From JAXHMM01 sp964528445 (lineage in GTDB: Bacteria; Bacteroidota; Rhodothermia; Balneolales; Balneolaceae): a DNA stretch of 64,000 nucleotides. Under the pieces are notes generated by a model, which worked only from the letters and a program-made list of their open reading frames with translations, was not told where the DNA came from and searched no databases. Position numbers and translations under genes: made by a program. Location of the stretch: contig CAZGSL010000004.1 in assembly GCA_964528445.1 (NCBI GenBank), forward strand, positions 1-64,000, given 5' to 3'. Below, piece by piece: positions 51,347 to 59,996 of the stretch; within the stretch, counting starts at the first letter, position 1, and every line of letters begins with the position of its first letter.

Positions 51347-52330
51347 ATGATTATTGCAGTAGATGCTGTCGGGGGCGATCACTATCCAGAACATCCGGTT
51401 GAAGGGGCTGTCAGGGCGGTTGAGGAACACCAGGCGCTGACCGTTGTACTCCTGGGGCCGGAAGATATGATTCGCCGGGAGCTTGAAAACCATTCTTACG
51501 CCCCGGACCGCATTCGGGTCCACCCCGCCCCGGAGATTATCGCCATGGACGAAGCCCCGGCCAAGGCGGTGAAGTCCAAACAGGATTCCTCCATTGTTAA
51601 GGGAATGGGGCTGCAGAAAGCGGGCAAATGCCATGGATTTGTGAGCGCCGGGAATACCGGGGCCCTGCTGGCTGCCTCCACGTTTGTGCTGGGGAAGCTG
51701 GAGGGCGTTTCGCGACCTACCATCTCGACCATCTATCCCACTGTCAAGGGGGCCCGGCTTCTGCTGGACGCCGGCGCCAACCTGGAAATGCGCCCCGAAA
51801 TGTATGTGCAGTTTGCGGTCATGGGATGCATCTATGCGGAGGCGGTCCTGGGCGTGGAGGACCCGAAGGTGGGACTGCTGAACGTAGGCGAGGAGCCTGA
51901 AAAGGGCACCGATGAATTAAAAAAGGCCTTCCGCCATTTGAAAGAACTTCCGCAGTTCGCCGGCAATGTGGAGGGCCGCGATATCTTCGCCGCCCAGGCC
52001 GACGTATTTGTATGCAACGGAGTGGTGGGCAATATCCTGCTGAAATTCGGCGAATCGATTCCCGAGGCCATCCGGCACTTCGTGCGCCAGGGTATACGTG
52101 AGTCGGAGCTGGATCCCGGGATGGCCGAAAAAGTGGGTGAAATTCTGCAATCGGCCCTTTCGGAGTTTAACTACGAAAATATTGGGGGGGTTCCCTTTCT
52201 GGGGGTTGACGGGGTCAGTGTGGTAGGGCACGGAGGCAGTTCTCCGCTGGCCGTCAAAAATATGATTTTGAGCGCCGTGCGGTGTGTAGAATCCAATGTA
52301 AACGAGCGGATCGTCGCTTCCCTGAACTAA
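51347..52330 (+). CDS. plsX: Phosphate acyltransferase PlsX
   Basis: The 327-residue enzyme makes acyl-phosphate from acyl-ACP for phospholipid synthesis at the membrane surface. The family start IIAVDAVGGDHYPEHPVEGA has the usual phosphate-binding loop. Further words are SSIVKGMGLQKAGKCHGFVS and SAGNTGALLAAS, then GRLLLDAGANLEMRPEM-like and VGEEPEKGTDELKKAF. The C-terminus has GVPFLGVDGVSVVGHGGSSP. It is 17 bases from rpmF and overlaps nothing; fabH begins 14 bases after it. Confidence 0.96.
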   Translation: MIIAVDAVGGDHYPEHPVEGAVRAVEEHQALTVVLLGPEDMIRRELENHSYAPDRIRVHPAPEIIAMDEAPAKAVKSKQDSSIVKGMGLQKAGKCHGFVSAGNTGALLAASTFVLGKLEGVSRPTISTIYPTVKGARLLLDAGANLEMRPEMYVQFAVMGCIYAEAVLGVEDPKVGLLNVGEEPEKGTDELKKAFRHLKELPQFAGNVEGRDIFAAQADVFVCNGVVGNILLKFGESIPEAIRHFVRQGIRESELDPGMAEKVGEILQSALSEFNYENIGGVPFLGVDGVSVVGHGGSSPLAVKNMILSAVRCVESNVNERIVASLN

Positions 52331-52344
52331 CCCCCCCTTCATTC

Positions 52345-53343
52345 ATGCCTGAATCCATCCGTGCAAAGATAACCGCCGTCGGCCATTACCTGCCTGAGAA
52401 TCGGTTGACCAACGCGGATCTGGAACAGATGGTGGAGACGGACGACGAGTGGATTCGCTCGCGTACGGGCATCAGGGAGCGGCGTATTATGGCCGATCCC
52501 GATAAAGCTACCGCCTTCATGGGAACCGCGGCCGCCCGGGAGGCGCTGGATCGCCGGGGCATAACGGCGGACGAGCTGGATGTGATTATCTTTGCGACGG
52601 TTACCCCGGACTACCTCTTTCCGGCCACTGCCTGCCTGGTCCAGAAACACCTGGGAGCGGAAGGGGCCTACGGTTTTGACCTGTCGGCCGCCTGTTCCGG
52701 CTTCCTGTACGGAGTTACCACCGGAACAAACCTGATTGAGTCCGGCAGGGCCCGGAAAGTGATGGTGATCGGATCGGACAAAATGAGTTCGATCGTTGAC
52801 TACGAGGACCGCACCACCTGCATACTTTTCGGTGACGGCGCCGGGGCCGTACTTCTGGAAGCTTCGGAGGATGAGAACGGCATTATCGACTACGTGCATC
52901 ACACGGACGGGGACCTGGAAGGAGCGCTTCGACAACCCGCCGGCGGCAGCCTCAATCCCGCCACCCACGAAACCGTGGAGAAACGCATGCACTATGTGGA
53001 ACAGGACGGCCGGACGGTGTTCAAGAGGGCCACCGTGGGTATGGCCGACGTCTCCCTGGAGATCATGGAGCGAAACGGCCTGGAGCCGGAAGATGTCTCC
53101 TGGCTGGTGCCGCACCAGGCCAACAAACGAATAATCGACGCCACCGCCAGCCGCATGGGACTGGACGATTCCAAGGTGATGGTCAACATCGACCGTTACG
53201 GCAACACCACCTCCGCCACCATACCGCTCTGCCTGTACGACTGGGGCGGCAGGCTGGAGGAGGGCGATAATATAATTCTGGCTTCGTTCGGAGGAGGATA
53301 TACCTGGGGCGCCATTTACCTTAAGTGGGGGGTATCGATATGA
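52345..53343 (+). CDS. fabH: 3-oxoacyl-ACP synthase III FabH
   Basis: The 332-residue thiolase-fold enzyme condenses acetyl-CoA with malonyl-ACP to start fatty acid synthesis. The active-site Cys is in DLSAACSGFLYGVTTG, the His in WLVPHQANKRIID and the Asn in VNIDRYGNTTSATIPL. GDGAGAVLLE and the C-terminal ILASFGGGYTWGAIYLKW are also typical. I started at ATG 52345, after the plsX stop. The stop codon overlaps the fabD start by four bases. Confidence 0.97.
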   Translation: MPESIRAKITAVGHYLPENRLTNADLEQMVETDDEWIRSRTGIRERRIMADPDKATAFMGTAAAREALDRRGITADELDVIIFATVTPDYLFPATACLVQKHLGAEGAYGFDLSAACSGFLYGVTTGTNLIESGRARKVMVIGSDKMSSIVDYEDRTTCILFGDGAGAVLLEASEDENGIIDYVHHTDGDLEGALRQPAGGSLNPATHETVEKRMHYVEQDGRTVFKRATVGMADVSLEIMERNGLEPEDVSWLVPHQANKRIIDATASRMGLDDSKVMVNIDRYGNTTSATIPLCLYDWGGRLEEGDNIILASFGGGYTWGAIYLKWGVSI

Positions 53344-54227
53344 GTCGCAGCTATCTTTTTCCGGGGCAGGGTTCGCAGTACGTGGGGATGGGAGAAGATC
53401 ACTACGATGCGAACGAGCAGTTCGCCGACCTCTGTGACCGGGCCGATGAAATCCTGGGATTTGGGCTCACCGAAATCATGTTCGGGGGACCCGAGGAGAA
53501 ACTTCAGCAGACCGAGTTCACGCAGCCCGCGATATTTCTGCATTCGGTGGCCCTTTACCGTTCACTGAATACCCATCCGGACATGGTGGGGGGACACAGC
53601 CTGGGTGAATTTTCCGCGCTTGTAGCCTGTGGGGCCGCCTCTTTCGAACAGACCCTCAAGGTCGTCCGTCGCCGCGGAGAACTCATGCAGCAGGCGGGAG
53701 AGCGCAATCCCGGCACCATGGCAGCCGTGATCGGTATGGACGACGAGGAGGTGGAGGAGGTCTGCGACAGCGCCTCTGCGAAAAGCGGCAAGGAGGTGGT
53801 TCCCGCCAATTACAACTGTCCCGGGCAACTGGTCATATCGGGTCACGTCGAAGGGGTGGAGCTGGCGGTGGAAATTGCAAAGGACCGCGGGTGCCGCCTG
53901 GCCAAGGTGCTGCCGGTGAGCGGGGCTTTTCACTCCTCGCTGATGGAGCCGGCCTACGAAGGCCTTCAGGAGACCCTGGAGGAGCTTGAGTTGAAAACGC
54001 CCGAATGTCCCATTTACAGCAACTACACCGGACGCCCGGCGGTTGATCCCGGGATGATTCGGGAGAACCTGCTCAACCAGCTTCTTAATCCGGTGCGGTG
54101 GACCCAGACGCTGCGGAACATGCGACGCGAAGGAGCGGATATCTTCATCGAGGTGGGCCCAGGGAAGGTCTTACAGGGCCTTGTAAGGCGCACCCTGGAG
54201 GGCGTACAGACCGAAGGATACGAGTAA
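53340..54227 (+). CDS. fabD: Malonyl-CoA:ACP transacylase FabD
   Basis: The 295-residue enzyme loads malonyl groups onto acyl carrier protein. It starts SRSYLFPGQGSQYVGMG. The nucleophile elbow is VGGHSLGEFSALVA, the active Arg is in RRRGELMQQAGE and the His in SGAFHSSLMEPA. It ends with the usual IEVGPGKVLQGLVRRTL. It overlaps fabH by four bases, a sign of translational coupling, and fabG starts 37 bases later. Confidence 0.97.
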   Translation: MSRSYLFPGQGSQYVGMGEDHYDANEQFADLCDRADEILGFGLTEIMFGGPEEKLQQTEFTQPAIFLHSVALYRSLNTHPDMVGGHSLGEFSALVACGAASFEQTLKVVRRRGELMQQAGERNPGTMAAVIGMDDEEVEEVCDSASAKSGKEVVPANYNCPGQLVISGHVEGVELAVEIAKDRGCRLAKVLPVSGAFHSSLMEPAYEGLQETLEELELKTPECPIYSNYTGRPAVDPGMIRENLLNQLLNPVRWTQTLRNMRREGADIFIEVGPGKVLQGLVRRTLEGVQTEGYE

Positions 54228-54264
54228 TCGTTTACTATTTCACCAAATCACGGAGGATAACGCA

Positions 54265-55011
54265 ATGATAACCCTGGAAGACAAAAAAGCGCTGGTAACA
54301 GGCGGTAGCCGGGGAATCGGCAGGGCCATCGCCCTGAAACTGGCCGAATACGGGGCCAGCGTCGCCATCACCTATGTAAGATCAGCCGACGCGGCCGAAG
54401 AGGTGGGAGAAGAGATTGAGTCTACGGGGGGACGCTCCATGGTTTTGCAAGCCGATGCCGTAGAATTCAAACGGGCGGAGGAGGTCGTTGCAGAGATCAA
54501 GGAGACGTGGGGCGGACTGGATATTGTGGTGAATAACGCGGGAATTACGCGCGATAACCTTATACTTCGCATGAGTGAAGAACAGTGGGATGAGGTGATT
54601 GACACCAACCTGAAGAGCATCTTTAACTACAGCAAGGCGGCGGCACGGCCCATGATGCGCCAGAGGAGCGGCTCCATCATCAATATCGGTTCGGTGGTGG
54701 GTCTTATGGGGAACGCCGGACAGGCAAATTACGCCGCCTCCAAAGCCGGTTTGATCGGATTCACAAAATCCTTCGCGAGGGAACTGGCTTCCCGAAACAT
54801 AAGGGCCAATGTATTGGCTCCCGGCTACGTCATCACAGAAATGACCGAGGAACTGGACGAACAGATTCTGGAAACCATCAGGGAGGAGACGCCTCTGGGC
54901 CGGGCGGGAGATGCCGGCGAGATTGCCGAAGCGGCCGCCTTCCTGGCCTCCGACCTGAGCAGCTATATCACCGGCGAGGTACTCAGGGTGGACGGCGGAA
55001 TGGCCATGTGA
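54265..55011 (+). CDS. fabG: 3-oxoacyl-ACP reductase FabG
   Basis: The 248-residue short-chain dehydrogenase reduces 3-oxoacyl-ACP with NADPH. The cofactor motif is VTGGSRGIGRAIAL, the NNAG motif is VVNNAGITRDNLILRM, the catalytic Ser lies in IINIGSVVG, and YAASKAGLIGFTKSFA holds the Tyr and Lys. The C-terminus SYITGEVLRVDGGMAM is diagnostic of FabG. A GGAGGA Shine-Dalgarno sequence lies 9 bases before ATG 54265. Confidence 0.97.
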   Translation: MITLEDKKALVTGGSRGIGRAIALKLAEYGASVAITYVRSADAAEEVGEEIESTGGRSMVLQADAVEFKRAEEVVAEIKETWGGLDIVVNNAGITRDNLILRMSEEQWDEVIDTNLKSIFNYSKAAARPMMRQRSGSIINIGSVVGLMGNAGQANYAASKAGLIGFTKSFARELASRNIRANVLAPGYVITEMTEELDEQILETIREETPLGRAGDAGEIAEAAAFLASDLSSYITGEVLRVDGGMAM

Positions 55012-55156
55012 GGGACAGGCGGAATAAGTGGTGTTAATAATGTTATTTTAACCTTATAAATTGTATTTTCTGCTCCTGTTTTCGCATTTTTTGCGGAAGC
55101 GGATGATCCTGACGGATGTTGCTAACCCTAAATCGAAGCTTTAAAACAGAACTGTT

Positions 55157-55396
55157 ATGTCTCAAGACGTAGAATCCAAAGTTAAATCCATTATTGTTGA
55201 CAAGCTCGGCGTCGATGAATCGGAGGTGGTCTCCGAAGCTAATTTCACCAACGATCTGGGTGCCGACTCGCTTGATACGGTAGAACTGATCATGGAATTT
55301 GAAAAAGAGTTCGACATCAGTATTCCTGATGAAGATGCGGAGAACATTGCCACGGTAGGAGACGCGGTAGAGTATCTCCAGAGCAAGGTCTCCTAA
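55157..55396 (+). CDS. acpP: Acyl carrier protein
   Basis: The 79-residue acidic protein carries the growing acyl chain on a phosphopantetheine arm. The attachment Ser is in GADSLDTVELIMEFE. Charge and length are normal. A 145-base A+T-rich gap separates it from fabG. Only short strings there are notable, such as CGCATTTTTTGCG at 55084-55096, which could form a tiny hairpin. I see no clear promoter in the gap, though acpP is often highly expressed. Confidence 0.97.
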   Translation: MSQDVESKVKSIIVDKLGVDESEVVSEANFTNDLGADSLDTVELIMEFEKEFDISIPDEDAENIATVGDAVEYLQSKVS

Positions 55397-55426
55397 TTAT
55401 AGTTTTCCACCCTCCAACTCCCCGGC

Positions 55427-56674
55427 ATGTCTAATCGCAGAGTAGTAATTACCGGAATTGGTGCCCTTACTCCAGTCGGTAAGACGGCTCCGGATTTCTG
55501 GAACGGTCTGGTATCCGGAACGAGCGGGACCCGTGACATCGATCATTTTGATACGACGGATTTCCCCACCAAATTCGCGGCCCAGATCGACGGCTACGAC
55601 GAGTCCGACTACTTCGACCGCAAGGAAGCCCGCCGCATGGACAAAGTATGCCAGTATGCGGTGATTGCCGCGGACGAGGCGCTCGAGGATACGGGCCTCA
55701 ATTTTGAGGAGGACGTGGACAAGGATAACGTGGCGGTTATCGTGGGCACCGGAATCGGCGGCATGATTACGTTCTACGAGCAGTCCATCTCTTTCCACGA
55801 GCATGGGCCCCGGGGCGTCTCCCCCTTCTTCATCCCCATGCTTATTCCGGATATGGTGGCGGGACAGATCTCCATCAGGCACGGATTCAAAGGCCCCAAT
55901 TTCTGTGCGGTATCGGCATGCGCGACCGGCTCCCACAATATCGGGCTGGCTTATGACGCCATACGGCACGGACAGTGCGACATGGCCATATCCGGCGGCT
56001 CGGAGGCCCCGGTTTCCCGCATCGGCGTGGCCGGCTTCAATTCCATGAGGGCCATGTCCACCCGGAACGACTCCCCTGAGACGGCCTCCCGGCCGTTTGA
56101 CAAGAACCGGGACGGCTTCGTCCTGGGTGAGGGTGCGGCAATGCTCTTCCTGGAAGAGTACGAACATGCCCTCGAACGGGGAGCGCGCATCTACGGGGAA
56201 ATTGTGGGATATGGATTTTCGGCGGATGCCTACCACATTACGGCGCCGGATCCCGACGGTGAGGGCGTGATCCTGGCCATGAACCGTGCGCTGGATGCGG
56301 CCGGAATTGAACCGACCGATATCGAGCATATCAACATGCACGGCACCTCCACCCCGCTGGGAGACCTGGCCGAAACCAGTTCCATCAAGAAGGTATTCGG
56401 GGATCATGCCTACAATATCAACCACAACTCCACGAAATCGATGACGGGGCATACCCTCGGTGCAGCAGGCGCGGTTGAATCGCTGGCCACCCTGCTGGCT
56501 ATTTACCACGGCATCATTCCGCCCACCATCAACTACGAGACCCCCGATCCCGAGTGCGACCTCGATTATACGGTCAACGAATCGGAAGTAAGGGATATCA
56601 CCTACGCCCTTAACAACGCCTTCGGCTTCGGGGGACACAATACCAGCTTGGTGTTCAAGAAGTTCCAGGAGTAG
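55427..56674 (+). CDS. fabF: 3-oxoacyl-ACP synthase II FabF
   Basis: The 415-residue elongating condensing enzyme has the active-site Cys in CAVSACATGSHNIGLA and the first His in INMHGTSTPLGDLAETSS. The Lys and second His lie in NSTKSMTGHTLGAAGAVE, and a final gating segment in NNAFGFGGHNTSLVF. It starts SNRRVVITGIGALTPVG. It lies 30 bases after acpP and four bases before rnc, so it is co-transcribed with both. Confidence 0.97.
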   Translation: MSNRRVVITGIGALTPVGKTAPDFWNGLVSGTSGTRDIDHFDTTDFPTKFAAQIDGYDESDYFDRKEARRMDKVCQYAVIAADEALEDTGLNFEEDVDKDNVAVIVGTGIGGMITFYEQSISFHEHGPRGVSPFFIPMLIPDMVAGQISIRHGFKGPNFCAVSACATGSHNIGLAYDAIRHGQCDMAISGGSEAPVSRIGVAGFNSMRAMSTRNDSPETASRPFDKNRDGFVLGEGAAMLFLEEYEHALERGARIYGEIVGYGFSADAYHITAPDPDGEGVILAMNRALDAAGIEPTDIEHINMHGTSTPLGDLAETSSIKKVFGDHAYNINHNSTKSMTGHTLGAAGAVESLATLLAIYHGIIPPTINYETPDPECDLDYTVNESEVRDITYALNNAFGFGGHNTSLVFKKFQE

Positions 56675-56678
56675 GAGT

Positions 56679-57437
56679 ATGCTGGAGCGGTTCCGGTCAT
56701 ATTTCCAGGAGAGCGAGCATAAGAACCTGGATCCGGAACAGAAGAGACGCGTCAGTGAACTGGAGAAAGCCCTCGAGCTTCGTGTCGGGAACCCTCTCCT
56801 GTATCTCAAGGCCCTTCACCACCGATCGGTGCTCGCCGATGAAAACTACACGGAAGACGACTCCTACGAACGGCTGGAATTTTTGGGGGACGCCGTTCTG
56901 GATCTTATCGTCTCTGAAATCATATTCACACGATATCCCGACAAGAACGAGGGATTTCTTACCAAACTGCGCGCAAAGCTGGTCAGGGGGGAGGCCCTGG
57001 CGGAATATGCGGAAGCGCTTGACCTGAGTAAGTTTCTGATCGTAGGGGAGCGGGCCAGGGGACAGGGCATCGAGCTCTCGCGAAGCGTGCTGTCCGATGT
57101 TTTCGAATCGCTTCTCGGCGCGATCTATGTGGATGCGGGATATGGGAAGGCCTACCGTTTCGTGGAGGAGGTCATCGGGCGTGAGGTGGCCCTGGACCAA
57201 ATCACGGAGACGCTGGATAATCACAAGAGCATGCTCCTGGAATGGGCCCAGGCACGACAGCTCTCGATCCCGGTCTACGAAGTGATCAACGAGAAAGGAC
57301 CCGGACACGACAAGACCTTTGTGGTGAAAGCGGTGGTGGACGGCCGGGATTGCGGCACCGGAACCGGCAAGAGCAAAAAGCAGGCCGAGCAGCGGGCCGC
57401 CCGCCAGGCGTTGGAGGCATTGAAAGAAGAAGGATAA
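56679..57437 (+). CDS. rnc: Ribonuclease III
   Basis: The 252-residue double-strand-specific RNase has the signature ERLEFLGDAVLDLIVSEIIF, with the metal-binding Glu and Asp. The later GQGIELSRSVLSDVFESLLG holds the second set of catalytic acids. A dsRNA-binding domain covers the last 70 residues (GTGTGKSKKQAEQRAARQAL). It processes rRNA precursors and structured messengers. It ends the fab operon and converges on dnaB with a 33-base gap. Confidence 0.96.
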   Translation: MLERFRSYFQESEHKNLDPEQKRRVSELEKALELRVGNPLLYLKALHHRSVLADENYTEDDSYERLEFLGDAVLDLIVSEIIFTRYPDKNEGFLTKLRAKLVRGEALAEYAEALDLSKFLIVGERARGQGIELSRSVLSDVFESLLGAIYVDAGYGKAYRFVEEVIGREVALDQITETLDNHKSMLLEWAQARQLSIPVYEVINEKGPGHDKTFVVKAVVDGRDCGTGTGKSKKQAEQRAARQALEALKEEG

Positions 57438-57470
57438 TCGCCCCCTACTAACGAAATTTCCAATTCAGCT

Positions 57471-58997
57471 TCAGAACGGTGCTTCGCCGTCTTCGTCTTC
57501 ATCCCCGGATCCGCCCGGACTGTGCCCCATGGGCGGGGAGCCTGAGGAGTCATCTTCCCCTTCGTTGCCGCTTTTGTCAAAAGGATCTGATCCGGCGGTA
57601 GTGAGATTCTCGAATCGTGCGTACTCCTCCACAAAATAGAGCGGTATGGTACCCGTGGGACCGTTTCGCTGCTTGCCGACGATCAGTTCGGCCAGTCCGG
57701 TGGTAGACTGTCCGTCGGGTGTGGTCTTGATTCCGTAGTATTCCGGCCGGTAGAGAAAGGTTACCACATCGGCGTCCTGCTCTATTGATCCGCTTTCCCT
57801 CAGGTCGCTGAGCTGGGGACGCTTGTCACCCCCGCGCTGCTCAACGGCCCGGCTGAGCTGCGACAGGGCCACCACGGGAACCCGCAGGTCCTTCGCCATC
57901 GCTTTCAGGCCGCGGGAGATGGAGGCAATTTCCTGCTCACGCGTGCCGAAATCCTTTCCGCCGCCCGACATCAGCTGCAGGTAGTCCACCACGATCAGTC
58001 CGATGTCGTGCTCGCTTTTCAGGCGACGTGCCTTGGTGCGGAGCTCCATAATGCTGAGCCCGGGCGTGTCGTCCACGAAAATATTGGCCGTAAACAGCCT
58101 CCCCGCCGCGTCAATCAGGCGTTTGAACTCCTCGTCCTTCAGCCGGCCGGACCGTGCCGCCTGGGAATCGATGCGGGCCTCCATGGTGAGAAGGCGCTGA
58201 ACCAGCGCCTGGTTCGACATTTCCAGGCTGAATATGGCCACCTTGGTCTTTAGCTCGGGATCCCTGTGGAGGGCGGCGTTGCGCGCGGTGGTAAGCACGA
58301 AGGCCGTTTTTCCCATGGAAGGGCGGGCGGCCACGATGATCATGTCCCCGTCCTGCCAGCCCGCGGTCAGCTTGTCCACGTCCAGTCCCGTAGGCACGCC
58401 CGTAACTCCCGCCGGTTTTCCACGAATGTCCTCCAGGTAGGAGAGGGTGTCCTTCAGCACGTCGCCGATAGGTTTCGCCTGGGCGCGGTGTTTGGCATTG
58501 GCCAGGTCGAAGATCCGCTGCTCCGCCTTGTCCAGCACGTCGTAGGGATCAGAAGCACTGTCGTAGGCCTCTTTGATAATGTCGGTACAGCCCAGGATCA
58601 GGTTGCGTTTGGTCGCCTTCTCGGCGATGATCTGGGCATGGTAGTCGATGTTGGCCGCGGAGCTGACCGAACGCGTCAGCTCCGACAGGTAACCGCTTCC
58701 CCCGCACGCGTCCAGGAGGCCCCGGTCGCGCAGCTCGTTTTCGACGGTCAGAAGGTCAAGAGGATTGTCCTTTTCGTAGAGGTCGTGCAGCACCTCGAAG
58801 ATGTGGCGGTGAGACTGCTTGTAAAAATCGCCCGGCTTGAGCATCTGCAGGGCAACCGTGGCGGCTTCGTGCTCGATTAGCATGGCGCCCAGGACGGCTT
58901 CCTCAACTTCGGTGGCCTGTGGTGGGACCCGGCCCTGTTGCTCACGTGCGTCTCCGTCGGAACGTCGATTGTAGTTGGGGGCCTGGTCTGCTGTCAT
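57471..58997 (-). CDS. dnaB: Replicative DNA helicase DnaB
   Basis: The 508-residue hexameric helicase has an N-terminal domain beginning PPQATEVEEAVLGAMLIEHE. The RecA-like motor has Walker A IIVAARPSMGKTAFVLTTA, Walker B IGLIVVDYLQLMSG and the arginine-finger region QEIASISRGLKAMAKDL. ALSQLSRAVEQRGGDKRP and DADVVTFLYRPEYYG complete the set. No intein is present. The C-terminal 35 residues are acidic and disordered, with GNEGEDDSSGS and DEDEDGEAPF, similar to other DnaB tails in this group. Confidence 0.97.
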   Translation of the reverse strand: MTADQAPNYNRRSDGDAREQQGRVPPQATEVEEAVLGAMLIEHEAATVALQMLKPGDFYKQSHRHIFEVLHDLYEKDNPLDLLTVENELRDRGLLDACGGSGYLSELTRSVSSAANIDYHAQIIAEKATKRNLILGCTDIIKEAYDSASDPYDVLDKAEQRIFDLANAKHRAQAKPIGDVLKDTLSYLEDIRGKPAGVTGVPTGLDVDKLTAGWQDGDMIIVAARPSMGKTAFVLTTARNAALHRDPELKTKVAIFSLEMSNQALVQRLLTMEARIDSQAARSGRLKDEEFKRLIDAAGRLFTANIFVDDTPGLSIMELRTKARRLKSEHDIGLIVVDYLQLMSGGGKDFGTREQEIASISRGLKAMAKDLRVPVVALSQLSRAVEQRGGDKRPQLSDLRESGSIEQDADVVTFLYRPEYYGIKTTPDGQSTTGLAELIVGKQRNGPTGTIPLYFVEEYARFENLTTAGSDPFDKSGNEGEDDSSGSPPMGHSPGGSGDEDEDGEAPF

Positions 58998-59087
58998 CCG
59001 TCTTGCTGAATCACCGGTTGGATATGAAAAATCGGGTTCCGGTAGTATAAGAAATGTGAGATTTTAAACGAAGCGTAAATCCGGGGG

Positions 59088-59975
59088 TCATTCCCCGTCT
59101 CCGGTCAGCCTGTCGTACCGGTCCCGGAGCAATTGCACGTCCTCCCAGGTCGGTCGTTTCCATTTTTCGTGACGCAGCAATGCCGCGGGATGGTAGGTGG
59201 CCATCAGCTCATATTTTCCCCGGAAGCTGTGAAAGGTGCCCCGCATGCTGCGGAGGGAAGCGTCGGTGTCCAGCAGCGTCTGGGCGGCGGTGCGTCCCAG
59301 GCAGAGGATGAGCTTGGGATCAATGAGCTCGATCTGTCTCATCAGGAACGGAAGGCTCCGTTCCCGCTCTTCGGGTTTGGGGTCCCGGTTGTTGGGAGGG
59401 CGGTGCTTGAGAATGTTAGCGATGTAAACCTCCTCTCTCTCAAAATCGATAGCGGCAAGGATCTTATTCAGAAGCTTTCCCGCCGCGCCCACAAAGGGTT
59501 CGCCCTGCTTGTCTTCTTCGGCGCCGGGCGCCTCGCCGATCAGCATCAGGTCCGCTTCCGGGTCGCCCACCCCGAATACCAAGTTGGTCTCCTCCAGGTC
59601 GGTACGAAGCACCTCCGCGGTCCTGCAGAGCTCTTCGAGTTCATCGAGATTGCGGCACTCGCCGATCCGGTAGTAGACGTCCCTGTTTTTGTCCTCTTCA
59701 AAGAGTCCCTCCTGGGGATCCAATCCCGACGCCGGTGAGGCGGACCGCCGCCGGTTAACGCCTGTGGACCCGGAACGAGTCACGCCCGGGGCAGGGGAGG
59801 AGTCCTCTGTCCCGTCCTTTTTCCCGCTTTGCCGGGCCGGTTCGTCTGACTTCCCGCTTTTCTCGTCGCCTCCCGGATCGTCCGCCTCTCTCGTTATGGC
59901 GAAATCCCCGTACATCTCCCTCTCGCGGCGTATAAACCGCTTGATCTCCTCAATCAATTTTTCGGGATTCTCCAT
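59088..59975 (-). CDS. Family 4-like uracil-DNA glycosylase lacking the iron-sulfur cysteines
   Basis: The 295-residue protein removes uracil from DNA in base excision repair. Motif A is IGEAPGAEEDKQGEPFVG (147-163) and motif B is HPAALLRHEKWKRPTWEDV (262-280), both intact. Family-4 enzymes normally hold a 4Fe-4S cluster with four Cys. Here only Cys117 (LCRTAEV) remains in register. The partner three residues on is Ala, the third position reads LKHRPPNNR (His191) and the fourth is Ser207 (ERSLPF). A disordered, charged linker (about 30-95) precedes the catalytic domain. Whether the fold holds without a cluster cannot be read here. Confidence 0.85.
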   Translation of the reverse strand: MENPEKLIEEIKRFIRREREMYGDFAITREADDPGGDEKSGKSDEPARQSGKKDGTEDSSPAPGVTRSGSTGVNRRRSASPASGLDPQEGLFEEDKNRDVYYRIGECRNLDELEELCRTAEVLRTDLEETNLVFGVGDPEADLMLIGEAPGAEEDKQGEPFVGAAGKLLNKILAAIDFEREEVYIANILKHRPPNNRDPKPEERERSLPFLMRQIELIDPKLILCLGRTAAQTLLDTDASLRSMRGTFHSFRGKYELMATYHPAALLRHEKWKRPTWEDVQLLRDRYDRLTGDGE

Positions 59976-59996
59976 AAGTCGCAGCGTGCGTTGATG

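Noticed and set aside
55084..55096. Hairpin CGCATTTTTTGCG before acpP
   Set aside because: A 4-base stem is too weak for a terminator or regulatory call.
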